The translations under genes and the position numbers were made by a program. DNA of 64,000 bases from Incurvaria masculella (Eukaryota > Arthropoda > Insecta > Lepidoptera > Incurvariidae): NCBI GenBank assembly GCA_946894095.1, contig OX335665.1, positions 630,001 to 694,000 of the forward strand, read 5' to 3'. The notes under the pieces were generated by a model. The model saw only the letters and a list, made by a program, of their open reading frames with translations. It ran no database searches and had not been told where the DNA came from. Below, piece by piece: positions 47,801 through 57,219 of this stretch. The number at the start of each line of letters is the position of its first letter. Position 1 is the stretch's first letter.

Positions 47801-50800
47801 GTTTTACGGTCATTCACTAGATAATAGTGTAAACTTGATTTTCTATTGGTGTTTATTCTTAACCGACGCTGAAATAAAATAAAATAAACCCCAAAATATT
47901 GGAGATTACCCTCATATGGAGATTGGCACAGCCATCGCCTCCCTCAACCAAATTTTAGGGAAAGAGGAGACCCGAACCTAGCGTCGCCGCAAGCAAGGAC
48001 CTATTCCAGTGGCAACATAAAAAAGTTGTGAAAACTTTGTACGATTTCGTTTTAATACTATTATTTCTGTCATGAATATATTTGGGTAACCGCTGCACTG
48101 CTATTGTAGGACAGATCCTGCCAATCGTGAAGCTGGTTATATCGACCGACGGTGTCCGGTTGGAGACAGTGAAGCATGCGGGCACCAACGATGACTTCGA
48201 GAGCATGGCGGTCTACTTCAACATCGAGTCCATATCCTACGGAGTTCAGGACCTGGTGAGGAACACTCTCTACATAGCCGCAGGCCTTCGTTCTACTTGA
48301 ATCCCTGTTATTTGAGTTTCAGCGACATCTACATTTGAAGCATTGTAATAGGATGACAAAATGTACAGAAAGCCTTTTCGAAAACATAATTTGCGACACA
48401 GCAGCGACATGCAATGTACCGTTGGATAGACTACCCGTTTGTCAAGTTATTTCCCCCAAAGTAAAATTTGGGGTCCTTTAAACGTGGTGTGAATAAGCAC
48501 CTGTCCGGCCGGTATGGTTGTTGGGCATCTCTCAAGTGAGTGCCTACCTTATCACGTCTCTAATATTTTGGAGTTATTTTAATTTTATCTCATACCCGTG
48601 GAAAAATCAAAATATCAAAGTTTAGACTATTATCTAGTGTATGACCGGAAAACGGTTTAAATGGGTTGCTTATATTCTTTAAAAAATATAGGTTTATAAA
48701 TACCAGTTTACTAGGTTTTTACTAGGTTTATAGGCCGGTGCTCGGGAACAATAAATGATTTAGAAATATTTCTTTTTTTTTACAATTCTGATCAAATGTA
48801 GATGTAGCTGAAACTCAAATTAATTAGATAACGGTAATGTCGTATACATTAAATACATAAAAATATCATGAATCCCTGTATCTACATCTCGTATCGTAAG
48901 AATATGCCTCATCAAGCAGCCATTGTTCATTACAAAAATAATATTAATAGACTAGGAGGTCGCGACAAAAATAGTAACGATAACCTAAATGGCTGAAACT
49001 GGGTTCACAGGATAAAGACCAACCCTCTGAAGCTAAATGTTTCAGTCTGCCTTTGCCAAGTGGTTGCATTATGTAGATAAGGCGCCTGAAAAAGTAATTA
49101 TGGTGACAAACAATATATATGACAAGTGAAATGGCTGCAAATAACGAAGCATGATAGTATCAGTACATACTTGCTTAGCAAAACCCAAACTGAACAAATC
49201 TTTGGTTGCATTTCGTAGTTATAGGCGATTTAGGTTACTCTTATATGTTTAGGTACATTTACGTATTTAATTAAAATACCGACTGGTTATTGTTGTTTAA
49301 TTAATAGGTATCAATGTTTCTAGACAATCAGTATATTTATCAGGAGGTACATACCAACATACATTTTATATAGCCAATCTAGATAACGCAACCACTCGGC
49401 ACAGGCGGACCGACATATTTAGCTTTAGAGGGTTGGCCTCAAACATGTGAACCCAGATTCAGCCATTCACCTTATCGTGACCAAAAATGTCGTGACCTTC
49501 CGGAATATAAAGGCTCGTACCGAAGCTATGTGACCAATTTAGGGGGTGGGGTATTCGCAAAATACCACGCTCAGTGACAAATATGGGGTGAGTTCATTTT
49601 AAATGCGCGGATGGTCCAATTATGTGGGTATACTCTTGTCCGAAGTTGTTGGGTTTTAAATAAATAACAAAAGCATTAACACGTACCTATATATATGTGA
49701 GTTTAGTCATCATTTCCTGCCGATTCACTTCCTTGTATTGTTAAAAAAAACTATGATCTGAAATAGTCACTTTTCTAAAAAGATATCCCATTTTTATAGC
49801 ATTTGAAATACTTGTTAGACGGCGGGGATAGTATTTGCAGAGTAAACTGATATTTGTCGTGAACTATTGCACACGGAAAGGATCTGGCCTGCGGCACGAA
49901 GTGGCCCTGCCAAGTTGATTAAAAGCAAAAAAAAATAAAATATTTTATTTATTTAGGTACATTAACAGCTTAAAAACTAAACAATTGATCGTTAAATAAC
50001 GAATAGAAATTCAAGCCAATTACAGGGTACCACTACTTAAAAAAAGATAAATATATGTAACACAGCACTGTGTCTGTGCTGTGTAATGTTTATTTTGTAA
50101 TAATTATATTGTGATGTTATGTGTTACTTGTCTAATGTAAGTGTATGAGAGGGTGAGGGTGTGTGTGTGTGTGTGAGGGTGTATGAGGGTGTATTTATGT
50201 AAAAGGTTACAAGCTTAGAGACACAGAGTGTAAGATAAAAAATGAATTAATAAAATTTTGCTACTGTATATTTTAGTATTATTTGTTTTTTATTGCAAGT
50301 TTAAATACATTTTTACTTAAAGTAAGTATATCTTGTGAACTAAAATGATTGTATACAGATATATATACAGTGGGAAGTATAAGTAACATATGAATATTTC
50401 AGTTTTTTATTATTGTTTTTTTTTCAGGTTTACACGCGAGTATTCAGCATCATTGTAGTTAAGGACAGCGCAGACGTGAAAGCCCTCAACCCATTTGAGT
50501 GTCACGCCTTCGTCTGTGAATCCAGGTAAGTGTTAAAATTGATCAACAGATGGCCAATAATTGCATATATCAAAAGTGTTGAGAGTCATAATATACATAT
50601 GCATATCATAAGCATAGAGACATATAGGGATATATGGGGATATAGACATATATAGACATATATTGATTTGCAAATCATAAAAACATTTAAATTATTTTCG
50701 AAGCGTTCTAACGCATTCTATGATGATTTAGGCCGAGATAAATAGTCGTAACAGAAACTAAGACTAACGAAAAGTACTTCTTTGTGACGTCACTTTGACA

Positions 50801-53426
50801 CATTTTGTATGGACGAAATCTTAAAGTAATGCAAAGTGACGTCACAAAGTAGTACTTTTCGTTAGTCTAAGGCTGAGATAAATAGTCGTAACGGAAACTA
50901 AGACTAACGAAAAGTAGTACTTTGTGACGTCAATTTGCATTACTTTGAGATTTCGTCCATACAAAATGTGTCAAAGTGACGTCACAAAGTACTACTTTGC
51001 GTTAGCATTAGTTTCGTTTACGACTATTTATCTCAGCCTTAGTTTCTGTTACGACTATTTATCTCAGCCTTAGAGGTGCCGTGCTAGAACCTTCCCTTTA
51101 TAAGCACGGCTAAACAGTGTATTTGTATATTCTTTGGCTACACTGAATTGGATGTAAAACACGGATGGGGCGGTACCAACCGGGGGTTCCGAACCATGGA
51201 GCAGCTCGGATTCGTAACGCGACGCACTTATCCAACTCAGAAAGAGAAAGAAAGTGATGCATGACTGGGGCGAGGAGTTGTACCCATGAACTCTCGCATG
51301 AAAGGCAAGTCCTCCAGCCCCTGCACCGCGAACTACACAACGAGCTGTACAAACATAGGAGAGATGTTTAAATATTCCGAGAGGTCACGACATTTTTGGT
51401 TACGATAAGGTCGCGTCGGTTGGTCACTGTCACTGAATCTGGGTTGAAATGTTAGAGACCAACCCTCTGATGGTAAATATGTCGGTCTGCCTGCGCCAAG
51501 TGGTTGCGTTATCTAGATTGGCTATATAAAATAGATGATGGTATGTACTGATTAATTTACTGACTGTCTAGAAACATTGATACTTATTAATTATGGAACA
51601 ATAACCAGTCAGTTTTTTTATTAAATACTTAAATATACCTAAAGTTATATCTGTAACCTAAATCGCATATAACTGCGAAAAAAAAACAAAGATTTGTTCA
51701 GTCTTGGTATTGCTAAGCAAGTATATACTGATACTTTCATGCTTAGTTATTTGCAGCCATTTACCTTATCATATTTTTTTTTTGCACCATAACAATTTTT
51801 TAAGCGCCTTATACACGTAACGCAACCACTTGGCGCAGGCAGACCGACACATTTAGCTTCAGAGGGTTGGTCTTTGTCATGTGAACCAATTTTCGGCCAT
51901 TTACGTTATCGTTATCATTTTTGTCGCGTCTAAAAGGAGTTGTTACGTGCATTTTCAGGAATTCAGCGCGTCGGCTCACGTACGCGCTGGCGGCAGCCTT
52001 CCAGGACTACTCGAGGCGAGTTAAGGAGTTGCAGGCGGGCCAACCCGGTAAGGGTGAAAACGGAACCCTATTACTAAGCCTCCGCTGTACGTCCGTCCGT
52101 CCGTCCGTCTGGCACAGGGCTGTATCTCATGAACCGTAATATTAAATTCAATTCTTTATTCGTCCGTAGGTACATTGTGTTACACTAGGACAACGTCAAT
52201 TTTTTTTTATTAATTACAAAATTGAAATTATTATCTTGAATAAAACATAATATACCTAACATATATATCCACATAAAAATATCTAAAAATCAACTAGGAA
52301 TCATTCATGTCATTAAAAAGTCAAAATATTCATACAATTGTCAAAATGTCTTAAAAAATCACTAATAACAGAAACACTGTCCAAAAATTAATTCAGTATA
52401 AATGAAATATGAACAGTAATAATATAAACATTGTCATATTAGTAGTCAATAGGTAGGCAGCTGAAATTTTCGCAGAGTGTGTATTTATTTTTCCGCTATA
52501 ACAACAAATAATTAAAATAAAAAAAAAAATTAAAATCCAATGGGGGCCCCATACAAAAAACTTTGTGTTAAATCTTTTACAATGGTACGGAACCCTTCGT
52601 GTGCGAGTCCGACTCGCACTTGGCCGGTTTTTTGCGAATAACATGACACGGTTTGTGCGTCGATGTAGATGGTGAAACAGGCTTTTGTAGCTATTTCTGC
52701 TATAACTCATAAAAAATACGAAGTTACAGTCCCTCCTCCCGTAATGAATGCCTCCTACTATAACACAGTGTTTAAGATTATACCTACCTACATTTATTTA
52801 ACGCTTCATCTGCGTTGCGTTGCCATAGGGCCGAGTGCACGAAAGGACAAAAAATCAAAATCAACGTCAACGTATGATTAAACAACATTGGGGCTCATCT
52901 ATTGCCTGTGTGGTCAGTCTGAGTTCTCACCTAAATTGGCGTTTACGGCAAACCGATCGACTGGCGTTTTCCGTAAAAACGTCAATCTCCATACAAGTTT
53001 ATACTAGATATTCTGTGGTTTTACTTCTAAAAGCTGTCAAAGTCAAACTCGGACCGATTTGTATGAAAACGCGGAGTCGACGTAAACGGCAACGTCGACG
53101 TAAACGGCCACGTCGACGTATTTACGGCAACGTTGAGTAAGCTGTCAAATACAGCTCGGACTCGCAAATGTTAGTTCGATTAACGCCTACTGCGCGCGCT
53201 CTTCAATTACTCCATACATTTGAAAACGCCAGTCGATCGGTTTGCCGTAAACGCCAATTTAGGTGACAACTGAGACTTCGGGTATTCACTCGGCGAGTTA
53301 CTTTACCATGACAGTTGTTTCATTGCAGACGAAGAGGACGACAGGCCGCCTCGCCTGCGCAAGCGGTTCGCCATCGATCTGCGCACGCCGGAGGAAATCG
53401 AGGCGGACCTCGAGACCGAGGCGTAG
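38752..53426 (+). CDS. PTB/PID-domain adaptor-like protein, 6 coding exons (full gene span)
   Basis: Six exons (38752-38805, 46393-46495, 48110-48255, 50428-50525, 51959-52047, 53329-53426) join in frame, all with AG acceptors and GT donors, to give 195 residues. The start MADKEGPVTL has a strong context (acaaaATGGCG). Residues about 19-150 look like a phosphotyrosine-binding/PID fold: 'VKYLGQ' at 19-24 is the typical first strand of PTB domains, 'FECHAFVCES' the strand before the last helix, and 'ARRLTYALAAAFQDY' that C-terminal helix. The tail after about residue 155 is acidic and charged (DEEDDRPPRLRKR). PTB proteins bind NPxY-type peptides or phospholipids and act as cytoplasmic adaptors. 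The pattern reminds me most of PID1/LDLRAP/FAM43-like proteins, but I cannot name the orthologue. No enzyme domain is seen. The introns are full of transposons. Exon structure is secure; function is inferred from the fold. Confidence 0.85.
39085..39123. repeat. perfect 16-bp hairpin in PTB-gene intron 1
   Basis: TTCTTACAGGAAGGAC and its exact reverse complement around a 7-nt loop. Confidence 0.85.
39149..39910 (+). mobile_element. SINE B with 5S-type head, split by two other elements
   Basis: The head 'gcctcggtagcccgtggcgc' and the decayed 5S segment 'ctgaatgggtgcc' are followed by the body, which is interrupted by an L element (39350-39573) and by a W-type repeat (about 39673-39848), and resumes with 'gttggactaatatcgtg'. 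Confidence 0.55.
39350..39573. mobile_element. family L element inside a SINE
   Basis: 'cacataaattggcatttacg' to 'acgccagttaaggcgagaac'. Confidence 0.55.
40155..40805. mobile_element. family L element split by a SINE
   Basis: Left part 40155-40264, right part 40662-40805 ('ggcgttgccgtttacgccga' to 'gccaattaggtgggaactc'). Confidence 0.6.
40265..40661 (+). mobile_element. SINE B inserted in an L element
   Basis: A full copy with the tRNA-like head, with L-element sequence on both sides (40155-40264 and 40662-40805). Confidence 0.75.
41206..41728 (-). mobile_element. family A element
   Basis: Near full length from 'gccatcccgctcgacttccc' to 'gggttgagccacctt'. TTAA ends have decayed. Confidence 0.65.
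42103..42457 (+). mobile_element. SINE B, 5'-truncated
   Basis: Starts at box B 'gttcaaatcctagcccc' and runs to the A tail. Confidence 0.7.
42649..43087 (+). mobile_element. family E element, complete
   Basis: Inverted termini AAGGCTCCA / TGGAGCCTTA bound 439 bp without a coding frame. This copy defines the ends of the family. Confidence 0.65.
43096..43742. mobile_element. family J element with hairpin and telomeric repeats
   Basis: Ends AACCGACTTC and GAAGTCGGTT. The right third is a hairpin ('caaagaaaaagcactaaaaa' pairs with its reverse) whose loop side carries TTAGG repeats and 'ggctgacgccgactcaaaaa'. Confidence 0.7.
43580..43618 (+). repeat. interstitial telomeric tract (TTAGG)n
   Basis: About 7.5 perfect GGTTA units, the insect telomere sequence, inside the family J hairpin. 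Confidence 0.9.
43743..44435. other. intronic sequence, nothing recognised
   Basis: PTB-gene intron 1. Confidence 0.4.
44436..44615. mobile_element. family D element, single complete copy
   Basis: A 180-bp near-perfect palindrome from GACTAAGGCTGA to its reverse, with TGACGTCA at 44496 and 44548. It defines the unit and lies in PTB-gene intron 1. Confidence 0.8.
44616..45094. other. intronic sequence, nothing recognised
   Basis: PTB-gene intron 1. 'ggtgagtcaccggtgacac' near 44776 is a small AP-1/inverted motif. Confidence 0.4.
45095..45379 (-). mobile_element. family J element, partial
   Basis: 'gataacctcctccttttttg' then GAAGTCGGTT at the right edge. Contains 'ccaaatcggtccaggggtct'. Confidence 0.6.
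45788..45889. repeat. long hairpin (family Y)
   Basis: Arms of about 47 nt, 'ggttacggcttttcacgctg' against 'cgcgtgaaaagccgtaaca', with few mismatches. One arm recurs at 35412-35462. Confidence 0.75.
45900..46392. other. intronic sequence before PTB exon 2
   Basis: Unique-looking AT-rich sequence without repeats recognised here. Confidence 0.4.
46393..46495 (+). CDS. PTB gene: coding exon 2
   Basis: The acceptor is attccag|GTG and the donor CTG|gtaaca. The 103 nt encode the start of the PTB domain (VKYLGQSDARGLWG...) and end in phase 1. The reading frame runs on into the intron and into a TTAA-bounded transposon that begins only 72 bp downstream, so an ORF caller overextends this exon. Confidence 0.85.
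46568..46965 (-). mobile_element. family A element, truncated, in PTB-gene intron 2
   Basis: TTAA plus 'ggcggcccatcccgctc' at the left. Sequence stops at 'taaatcttacc', where another copy begins. Confidence 0.65.
46966..47508 (+). mobile_element. family A element, opposite orientation
   Basis: Begins TTAAGGTGGCCCAACCCGGC and runs to 'tgtatggggagatgagcgg', where an E element takes over. Confidence 0.65.
47509..47886 (-). mobile_element. family E element in PTB-gene intron 2
   Basis: Starts GGCTCCAACTGAGTCCAACG, the reverse of the usual end, and runs to 'cgacgctgaaataaa'. Confidence 0.6.
47925..48035 (+). repeat. copy of the 11.9-kb LINE-derived scrap
   Basis: Carries 'ccatcgcctccctcaaccaa' in plus orientation, ending 75 bp before PTB exon 3. 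Confidence 0.4.
48110..48255 (+). CDS. PTB gene: coding exon 3
   Basis: The acceptor tattgtag and donor CTG|gtgagg bound 146 nt that encode the middle PTB strands (QILPIVKLVISTDG ... YFNIESISYGVQDL). It joins exon 2 through a split Gly codon (G|GA) and leaves in phase 0. Confidence 0.85.
48312..48370 (+). repeat. family Z SINE tail
   Basis: 'gagtttcagcgacatctaca' to 'attgtaataggatga', 57 bp after PTB exon 3. Confidence 0.5.
48430..48555 (+). pseudogene. LINE C-terminal scrap in PTB-gene intron 3
   Basis: Contains 'atttcccccaaagta' and 'gcacctgtccggccgg', collinear with the 34.6-kb scrap. Confidence 0.35.
48560..48780 (+). mobile_element. family E element, left half
   Basis: 'ggagttattttaattttatc' to 'aataaatgatttag'. 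Confidence 0.55.
48789..48823 (-). repeat. family Z SINE tail scrap
   Basis: 'aaatgtagatgtagctgaaa' in reverse orientation. Confidence 0.4.
48955..49501. mobile_element. family F element in PTB-gene intron 3
   Basis: Ends 'ggaggtcgcgacaaaaatag' and 'atgtcgtgaccttcc'. 547 bp with no coding frame. Confidence 0.65.
49502..49937. other. intronic sequence
   Basis: Nothing apart from a scrap of the 11.9-kb repeat at 49850-49910. Confidence 0.4.
49938..50045 (+). repeat. family K repeat in PTB-gene intron 3
   Basis: 'tttatttaggtacattaaca' to 'caagccaattacaggg'. Confidence 0.4.
50428..50525 (+). CDS. PTB gene: coding exon 4
   Basis: A long polypyrimidine tract ends in tttttcag. The 98 nt encode VYTRVFSIIVVKDSADVKAL and then NPFECHAFVCES, and end AG|gtaagt in phase 2. 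The FECHAFVCES strand matches the FxCHxxxCES pattern seen in PTB domains just before the final helix. Confidence 0.85.
50729..51073. mobile_element. family D elements, two copies, in PTB-gene intron 4
   Basis: Two adjoining palindromic units with TGACGTCA at 50785, 50837, 50925 and 50977, about 200 bp downstream of exon 4. Confidence 0.75.
51076..51356 (-). mobile_element. SINE B in PTB-gene intron 4
   Basis: Reversed body and head ('ccctgcaccgcgaactacac'), abutting the CRE-type array at its left. Confidence 0.65.
51388..51938. mobile_element. family F element ending 20 bp before PTB exon 5
   Basis: Ends 'gaggtcacgacatttttggt' and 'atcatttttgtcgcgtc'. The exon 5 acceptor lies just beyond. 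Confidence 0.65.
51959..52047 (+). CDS. PTB gene: coding exon 5 (wedged between two transposons)
   Basis: The acceptor attttcag and donor CCG|gtaagg bound 89 nt that encode the C-terminal PTB helix (ARRLTYALAAAFQDYSRRVKE). The left end of the exon is 20 bp from an F-type inverted-repeat element. The donor is followed at once by the end of a C-type element, so only the first few intron bases are not transposon. Confidence 0.85.
52048..52636 (-). mobile_element. family C element at the PTB exon 5 donor, split by an insertion
   Basis: Starts 'aagggtgaaaacggaaccc' at 52050, right after the donor GT. Interrupted at 52141-52443, it resumes 'aggtaggcagctgaaatttt' and ends 'gagtccgactcgcacttggc'. 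Confidence 0.7.
52141..52443 (-). mobile_element. LINE-like insertion inside the family C element
   Basis: Begins 'attaaattcaattctttatt', the reverse of a typical AATAAAGAATTGAATT tail. It is AT-rich without a coding frame. The flanking C-element sequence rejoins as ccgtaat|aggtagg. Confidence 0.5.
52728..52825. repeat. family P fragment
   Basis: 'ctcctcccgtaatgaatgcc' to 'cttcatctgcgttgcg'. Confidence 0.4.
52926..53270. mobile_element. family L element, best-preserved inverted ends
   Basis: About 46-bp near-perfect inverted repeats containing 'accgatcgactggcgttttc'. It ends 58 bp before the last PTB exon. Three short repeats of 'cgtcgacgtaaacggc' lie inside. Confidence 0.7.
53329..53426 (+). 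CDS. PTB gene: last coding exon and stop
   Basis: The acceptor cattgcag precedes a charged tail (DEEDDRPPRLRKRFAIDL...) ending ...ETEA and TAG at 53424-53426. An L-type element ends 58 bp upstream and a G-type element starts 130 bp downstream, inside the likely 3' UTR. The nearest AATAAA is at 54316-54321. Confidence 0.85.
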
Positions 53427-53555
53427 CCGCCGCCGCCTGCGTCTCTGTCTCCCGCATCTCCGTCTGCACGTGTCCGCGTCTTCCGTATCCCTGTCGTCGA
53501 TATTTATGGTCGCGGTCCGATTTGAACCATCGTTACCAAAAGCACGCTCTAAACT

Positions 53556-53795
53556 GGGGCTTCATTCAGGTAAGAGTGAATTCGAGTTCGGGCGTAAGTT
53601 AACATAAAAATAGCTGGGAAATATATTATTATTGCAATAACGGAATTGTTAATTTAATTCTAATTCCAACGTACACATACCAGATTTTTACCAAACTAAA
53701 ATGATGTTCAAGAAGTGTGGAAACACAAACTTTTTAAAAAAGTTAGTTGATATTTACCAACGAATTCGAAATCACTCTTACCTGAATGGGCCCCC
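53556..53795. mobile_element. family G element in the PTB-gene 3' UTR region
   Basis: 'ggggcttcattcaggtaaga' to 'tcttacctgaatgggcccc', starting 130 bp after the stop codon. Confidence 0.65.
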
Positions 53796-54464
53796 TAGTC
53801 AGATTCGCGCTTACAGCCCTCAAAATGGCGTCCCGTGAACGGTATGAAGTTAGCGCTGCTTTACGCAATGATGTACACTGTCAATGTCACTTTATGACGT
53901 TTATAAAGAGTAGTCTATCCTCTTTCCACCTGGTTTTTTTACAAACCGTTGAATGAGTTGAAAATTCAAGTTAAACTTAGAGCAATTCATTAGATTCAAC
54001 TTTGTGGTGAACTACTACAATTAACGTCATTTGTTCCATGTTTGTTGTTTTGTTTCCATAAGCGCGTACACAAACGGTCCGAATCGTTTGTAATGCTTAC
54101 TGCTTTGAGCGTGCAATCTGATTCGGGCCGCTTGTATACGCTTTTAGCAGTGTAATCGATTACAGTTCAAATCGGAACGCGCAGTATATCGTGAGGTCCG
54201 TGGTTCCCATGAGCGCCCTGTGCTTACAAGACGAACAAAGTGTTGGAGTGAGACGTCAACTTAAGTATCACTGTCCCGTGTTAGAGAGAGATGGAACACA
54301 TCTACCCGATGAGACAATAAATTATCAATTAGGATGTGAATATTTTTTTTGTGAAATCGTTATGATCGCCGAAAAAGTAGTACTGTCAGCTTCAATTGTC
54401 ACATTTTGCAATTCTTATAAACTTTAATTAAAAAAAACAATGATTTGTAAATTATATTTATTAC
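53796..54464 (+). other. probable 3' UTR and flank of the PTB gene
   Basis: Lies between the G element and the next repeat. A short frame at 54191-54427 is not convincing. Confidence 0.35.
54316..54321 (+). terminator. possible poly(A) signal of the PTB gene
   Basis: This is the first AATAAA after the stop at 53426. It lies about 890 nt downstream, beyond a G-type transposon that would therefore sit in the 3' UTR. Confidence 0.3.
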
Positions 54465-54640
54465 TAGCTGCGATACCCGGCTCCGCTCGTGATAACGTCG
54501 AAAACATTTTTTTTGTGATAAAAAGCTGCCTCTCCTTCAAATGGGAACCAATCATACGAGTACTAATGATTGATAATTCATATATATTTATAATAATATG
54601 CGAAAAACATTTGTCATTGATAGAAATTAATCATTTGTTG
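54465..54640 (+). repeat. 'ctagctgcgatacccggct' repeat
   Basis: The first 30 bases match the 38.2-kb repeat, then 'ataaaaagctgcctctcctt'. A short open frame here is not a gene. Confidence 0.4.
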
Positions 54641-54654
54641 AAAACGTTTGACAT

Positions 54655-55140
54655 CGTCATACAAACGTGGAAATAAGATCATGCGCACATTTATTGTCGT
54701 AGATCCAAAATTTTAATCAAAACAGCCTTATTTGATCGAACTAGATATCTCGTGACTATTGGCATTGCATCATTTTGTTTGGTTTCTAAGTTATTAAGTC
54801 CGAAAGTTCGATTTTTCCGCACTTTATTTATGCTATAAGTTTAGACGTGGGTTACTCAAAGATAAAAGAAAACTTCGGAAAAATCTTAGTCATCAAACTT
54901 AGCTTGTTCCATGAAGATTCAAAATAAAATTAGGTTATTTTTACTGCAGCGTTTGTGATTTACTTTTAGCTTTAAGTCGTTTTGTAATAAATTTTATTGT
55001 AAATCTAATCAAATTACGCGCATTTTCTGCTCTGTGGACATGTGACATCCTCCTCACCACGAAGCCTGCTTTCTTTTTGGAATCAGAGACGGTGTCATAA
55101 CACAATAGCACGTTGTGCAAGTTAGTACTGACGGAAAGGG
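54655..55140 (-). mobile_element. family A element, diverged
   Basis: Recognisable from 'tacaaacgtggaaataaga' to 'agcacgttgtgcaagttag'. Termini are lost. Confidence 0.5.
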
Positions 55141-55321
55141 TCCTCTTAAGAGAACTGCAGAACTATGCATTCAACGCAAAAGGAAACCATTTAAACCCCT
55201 ATGCGAAGTATTCGTTAAAAAAGTGTTTTTTTTTTGTCATAATAATTCTACAGAATAATAAATAAGGTTTCCGTCATGTTAATGTTTGTTTTTTGTTTTA
55301 TTCGGTGGTTCATTTTCATTT

Positions 55322-55677
55322 AAGGCTGTTCCGACCCATATAAAGTTGTTTGCACACATAACGCAAAAAGTATTGCACTTTAAGCCACGAATTAATAATA
55401 AAAGTTTAATATAGTCATATTACTTGCAGCGAAAACAATTTCACAATTTCAGGATTATTGGTTTTGTTACAATTGATTTAAATACGATTTTAATTTAACA
55501 GCGCCATCTAACGGTGTAAAACTTTTAATCGGCAATTACAACGAAACCATTAAACCTGAAATTGTGAATGTTTTCGCTGCAACTACTATGGCTATATTTA
55601 ATATTTTTGACGAATTCGTGCCTTAAAGTGCAATGCGTTCTGTGTAAAAAAAACATTGTATGGGTCGGAACATCCTT
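55322..55677. mobile_element. palindromic MITE (family Q)
   Basis: AAGGCTGTTCCGACCCA and its near-exact reverse bound 356 bp. Inverted pairing continues through 'aacaatttcacaatttcagg' and its partner. Confidence 0.7.
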
Positions 55678-56421
55678 GAAGATGTTTACTTGAAGAACTA
55701 GCCAGTTCCGGAGAATTGTTGAATAAGTATAGTTTTAGAATACGTATATGTACGAGTAATGTTTGCATTTGTTTGTTTTTAGCAGTAATTTCTTGAGTTA
55801 TTCCAAAGAAATGTAAGATGCTATATTTTGTAAATTAATTTATATTAAATATCCAAATTGAACTTGTAAAGAATGTGAGGATTTAGTAAACGTATGTTAA
55901 AAATTAAAGAATTATTTAAGAAATCGTATATATTTTTTTCAGTATCCTTAAATGACTAATTACTTAGGTACATATTATCACACGCTTTACAAAAATAGTT
56001 ATCCGCTTTGATAAATAATACCATAAAATATTGCACTACAATCTACATTTTTACCTCAAAATAATGTACTTTTAAAGATATTTAATATCAAGGTTCTGTT
56101 TGATATTGCTTCGTATAACAAAATTCATAAAATGTATTTGGCTTATTTTTTCAAATACAATTGGGAAGAAAACTGCTCATTTATTACGACAGGTGGTGTC
56201 TAAGCGAGCTCACCTCAAATATCTGTCAAACCTGTCAAATACCATACAAAATAAAACAGAATATAAGATTTAAACGTTTTATTTACTTAATCTATGTAAT
56301 TGAAATGACTGAATTTTCTCCATATTATTTCGAAAGTAAATTGTTCTAAATTATGCTAATTAAAAGAAGTCGTAGGAAAGAAAATATCACAAAAATATAA
56401 CCCATAATATTTTAAGGAATT
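55678..56421. other. anonymous AT-rich sequence
   Basis: Intergenic between the two genes. Nothing recognised. Confidence 0.4.
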
Positions 56422-56565
56422 TGACACGTATGTATGTATAATCGACTGTGAAGCAAAGACACATTAATTAAAGAAAGAGCCCTGTGAAAAGACCTACTTA
56501 ACGAATATACTGCAAGGCTTAATGTTCATTCACAGTCGATTATACATACATATATGTCACATTCC
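56422..56565. mobile_element. short family P element
   Basis: The inverted ends contain 'tgtataatcgactgtgaa' and 'ttcacagtcgattataca' around a 70-bp core. Confidence 0.55.
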
Positions 56566-57039
56566 TTGGAATAAGCGACGTACAGTCGTTTCCTCTCAAT
56601 TGTATACACTGGAAAGAGAAGGAATTCCTAAGTCCCTTTTACTCTATGGTTTACGTCAGCATTACAGAAAGAGATATAAAATTTGTCTCTATTTCCTGTG
56701 TACAGATTTCAGACGAAACGACTGTACATGCTTACACATGCGTACAGTACGACAAAGTATATCCAAAATAATTTATTTCATACTCTGTGCTCGTAAGTGA
56801 CATTTAAATTTGAAGAGAAACAAAAGCTCTTACCTTACCTCTAAACCTTATTCCATCATGGAGTACATCTGTACGAGTATCTAAAGCCTTGTAAATCGAA
56901 CTTGACAGAAATGACAGTTTGACGTCTTTAAGGTTAGGTCGCACATGCGAAATCTACAGTAAGCTTTGAGTATTCTTCCACATTGAATGAAAATATTAGC
57001 ATTTATAGCTTTTTCCACCCTCAGAATAGAATTACAATT

Positions 57040-57219
57040 TGTAGAGGTCACCCTGGCTAGACAATTTCACACCTTCAAACTCCATGGATCTATTTGGTTT
57101 TGCTGTAAGACAGCGAAAAAAATTACGCATTTCTACCTTTAAATCGGTCAATTTCTTGATTGGCAAGACATTTTGACACCATCAAACTCTAAGATCTATT
57201 TTGTCTTGTTGTACGAGTA
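57040..57219. repeat. family X repeat
   Basis: 'gacaatttcacaccttcaaa' with 'ctccatggatctatttggtt'. Variants follow at 57160-57200, 57700-57760, 58260-58330 and 59265-59340, so this block is locally amplified between the two genes. Confidence 0.45.

Noticed and set aside
53263..53607. Two Arg-rich frames of 95 and 114 codons
   Set aside because: Shadow frames of the last PTB exon and its CG-rich flank. The spliced frame ending at 53426 explains the exon.
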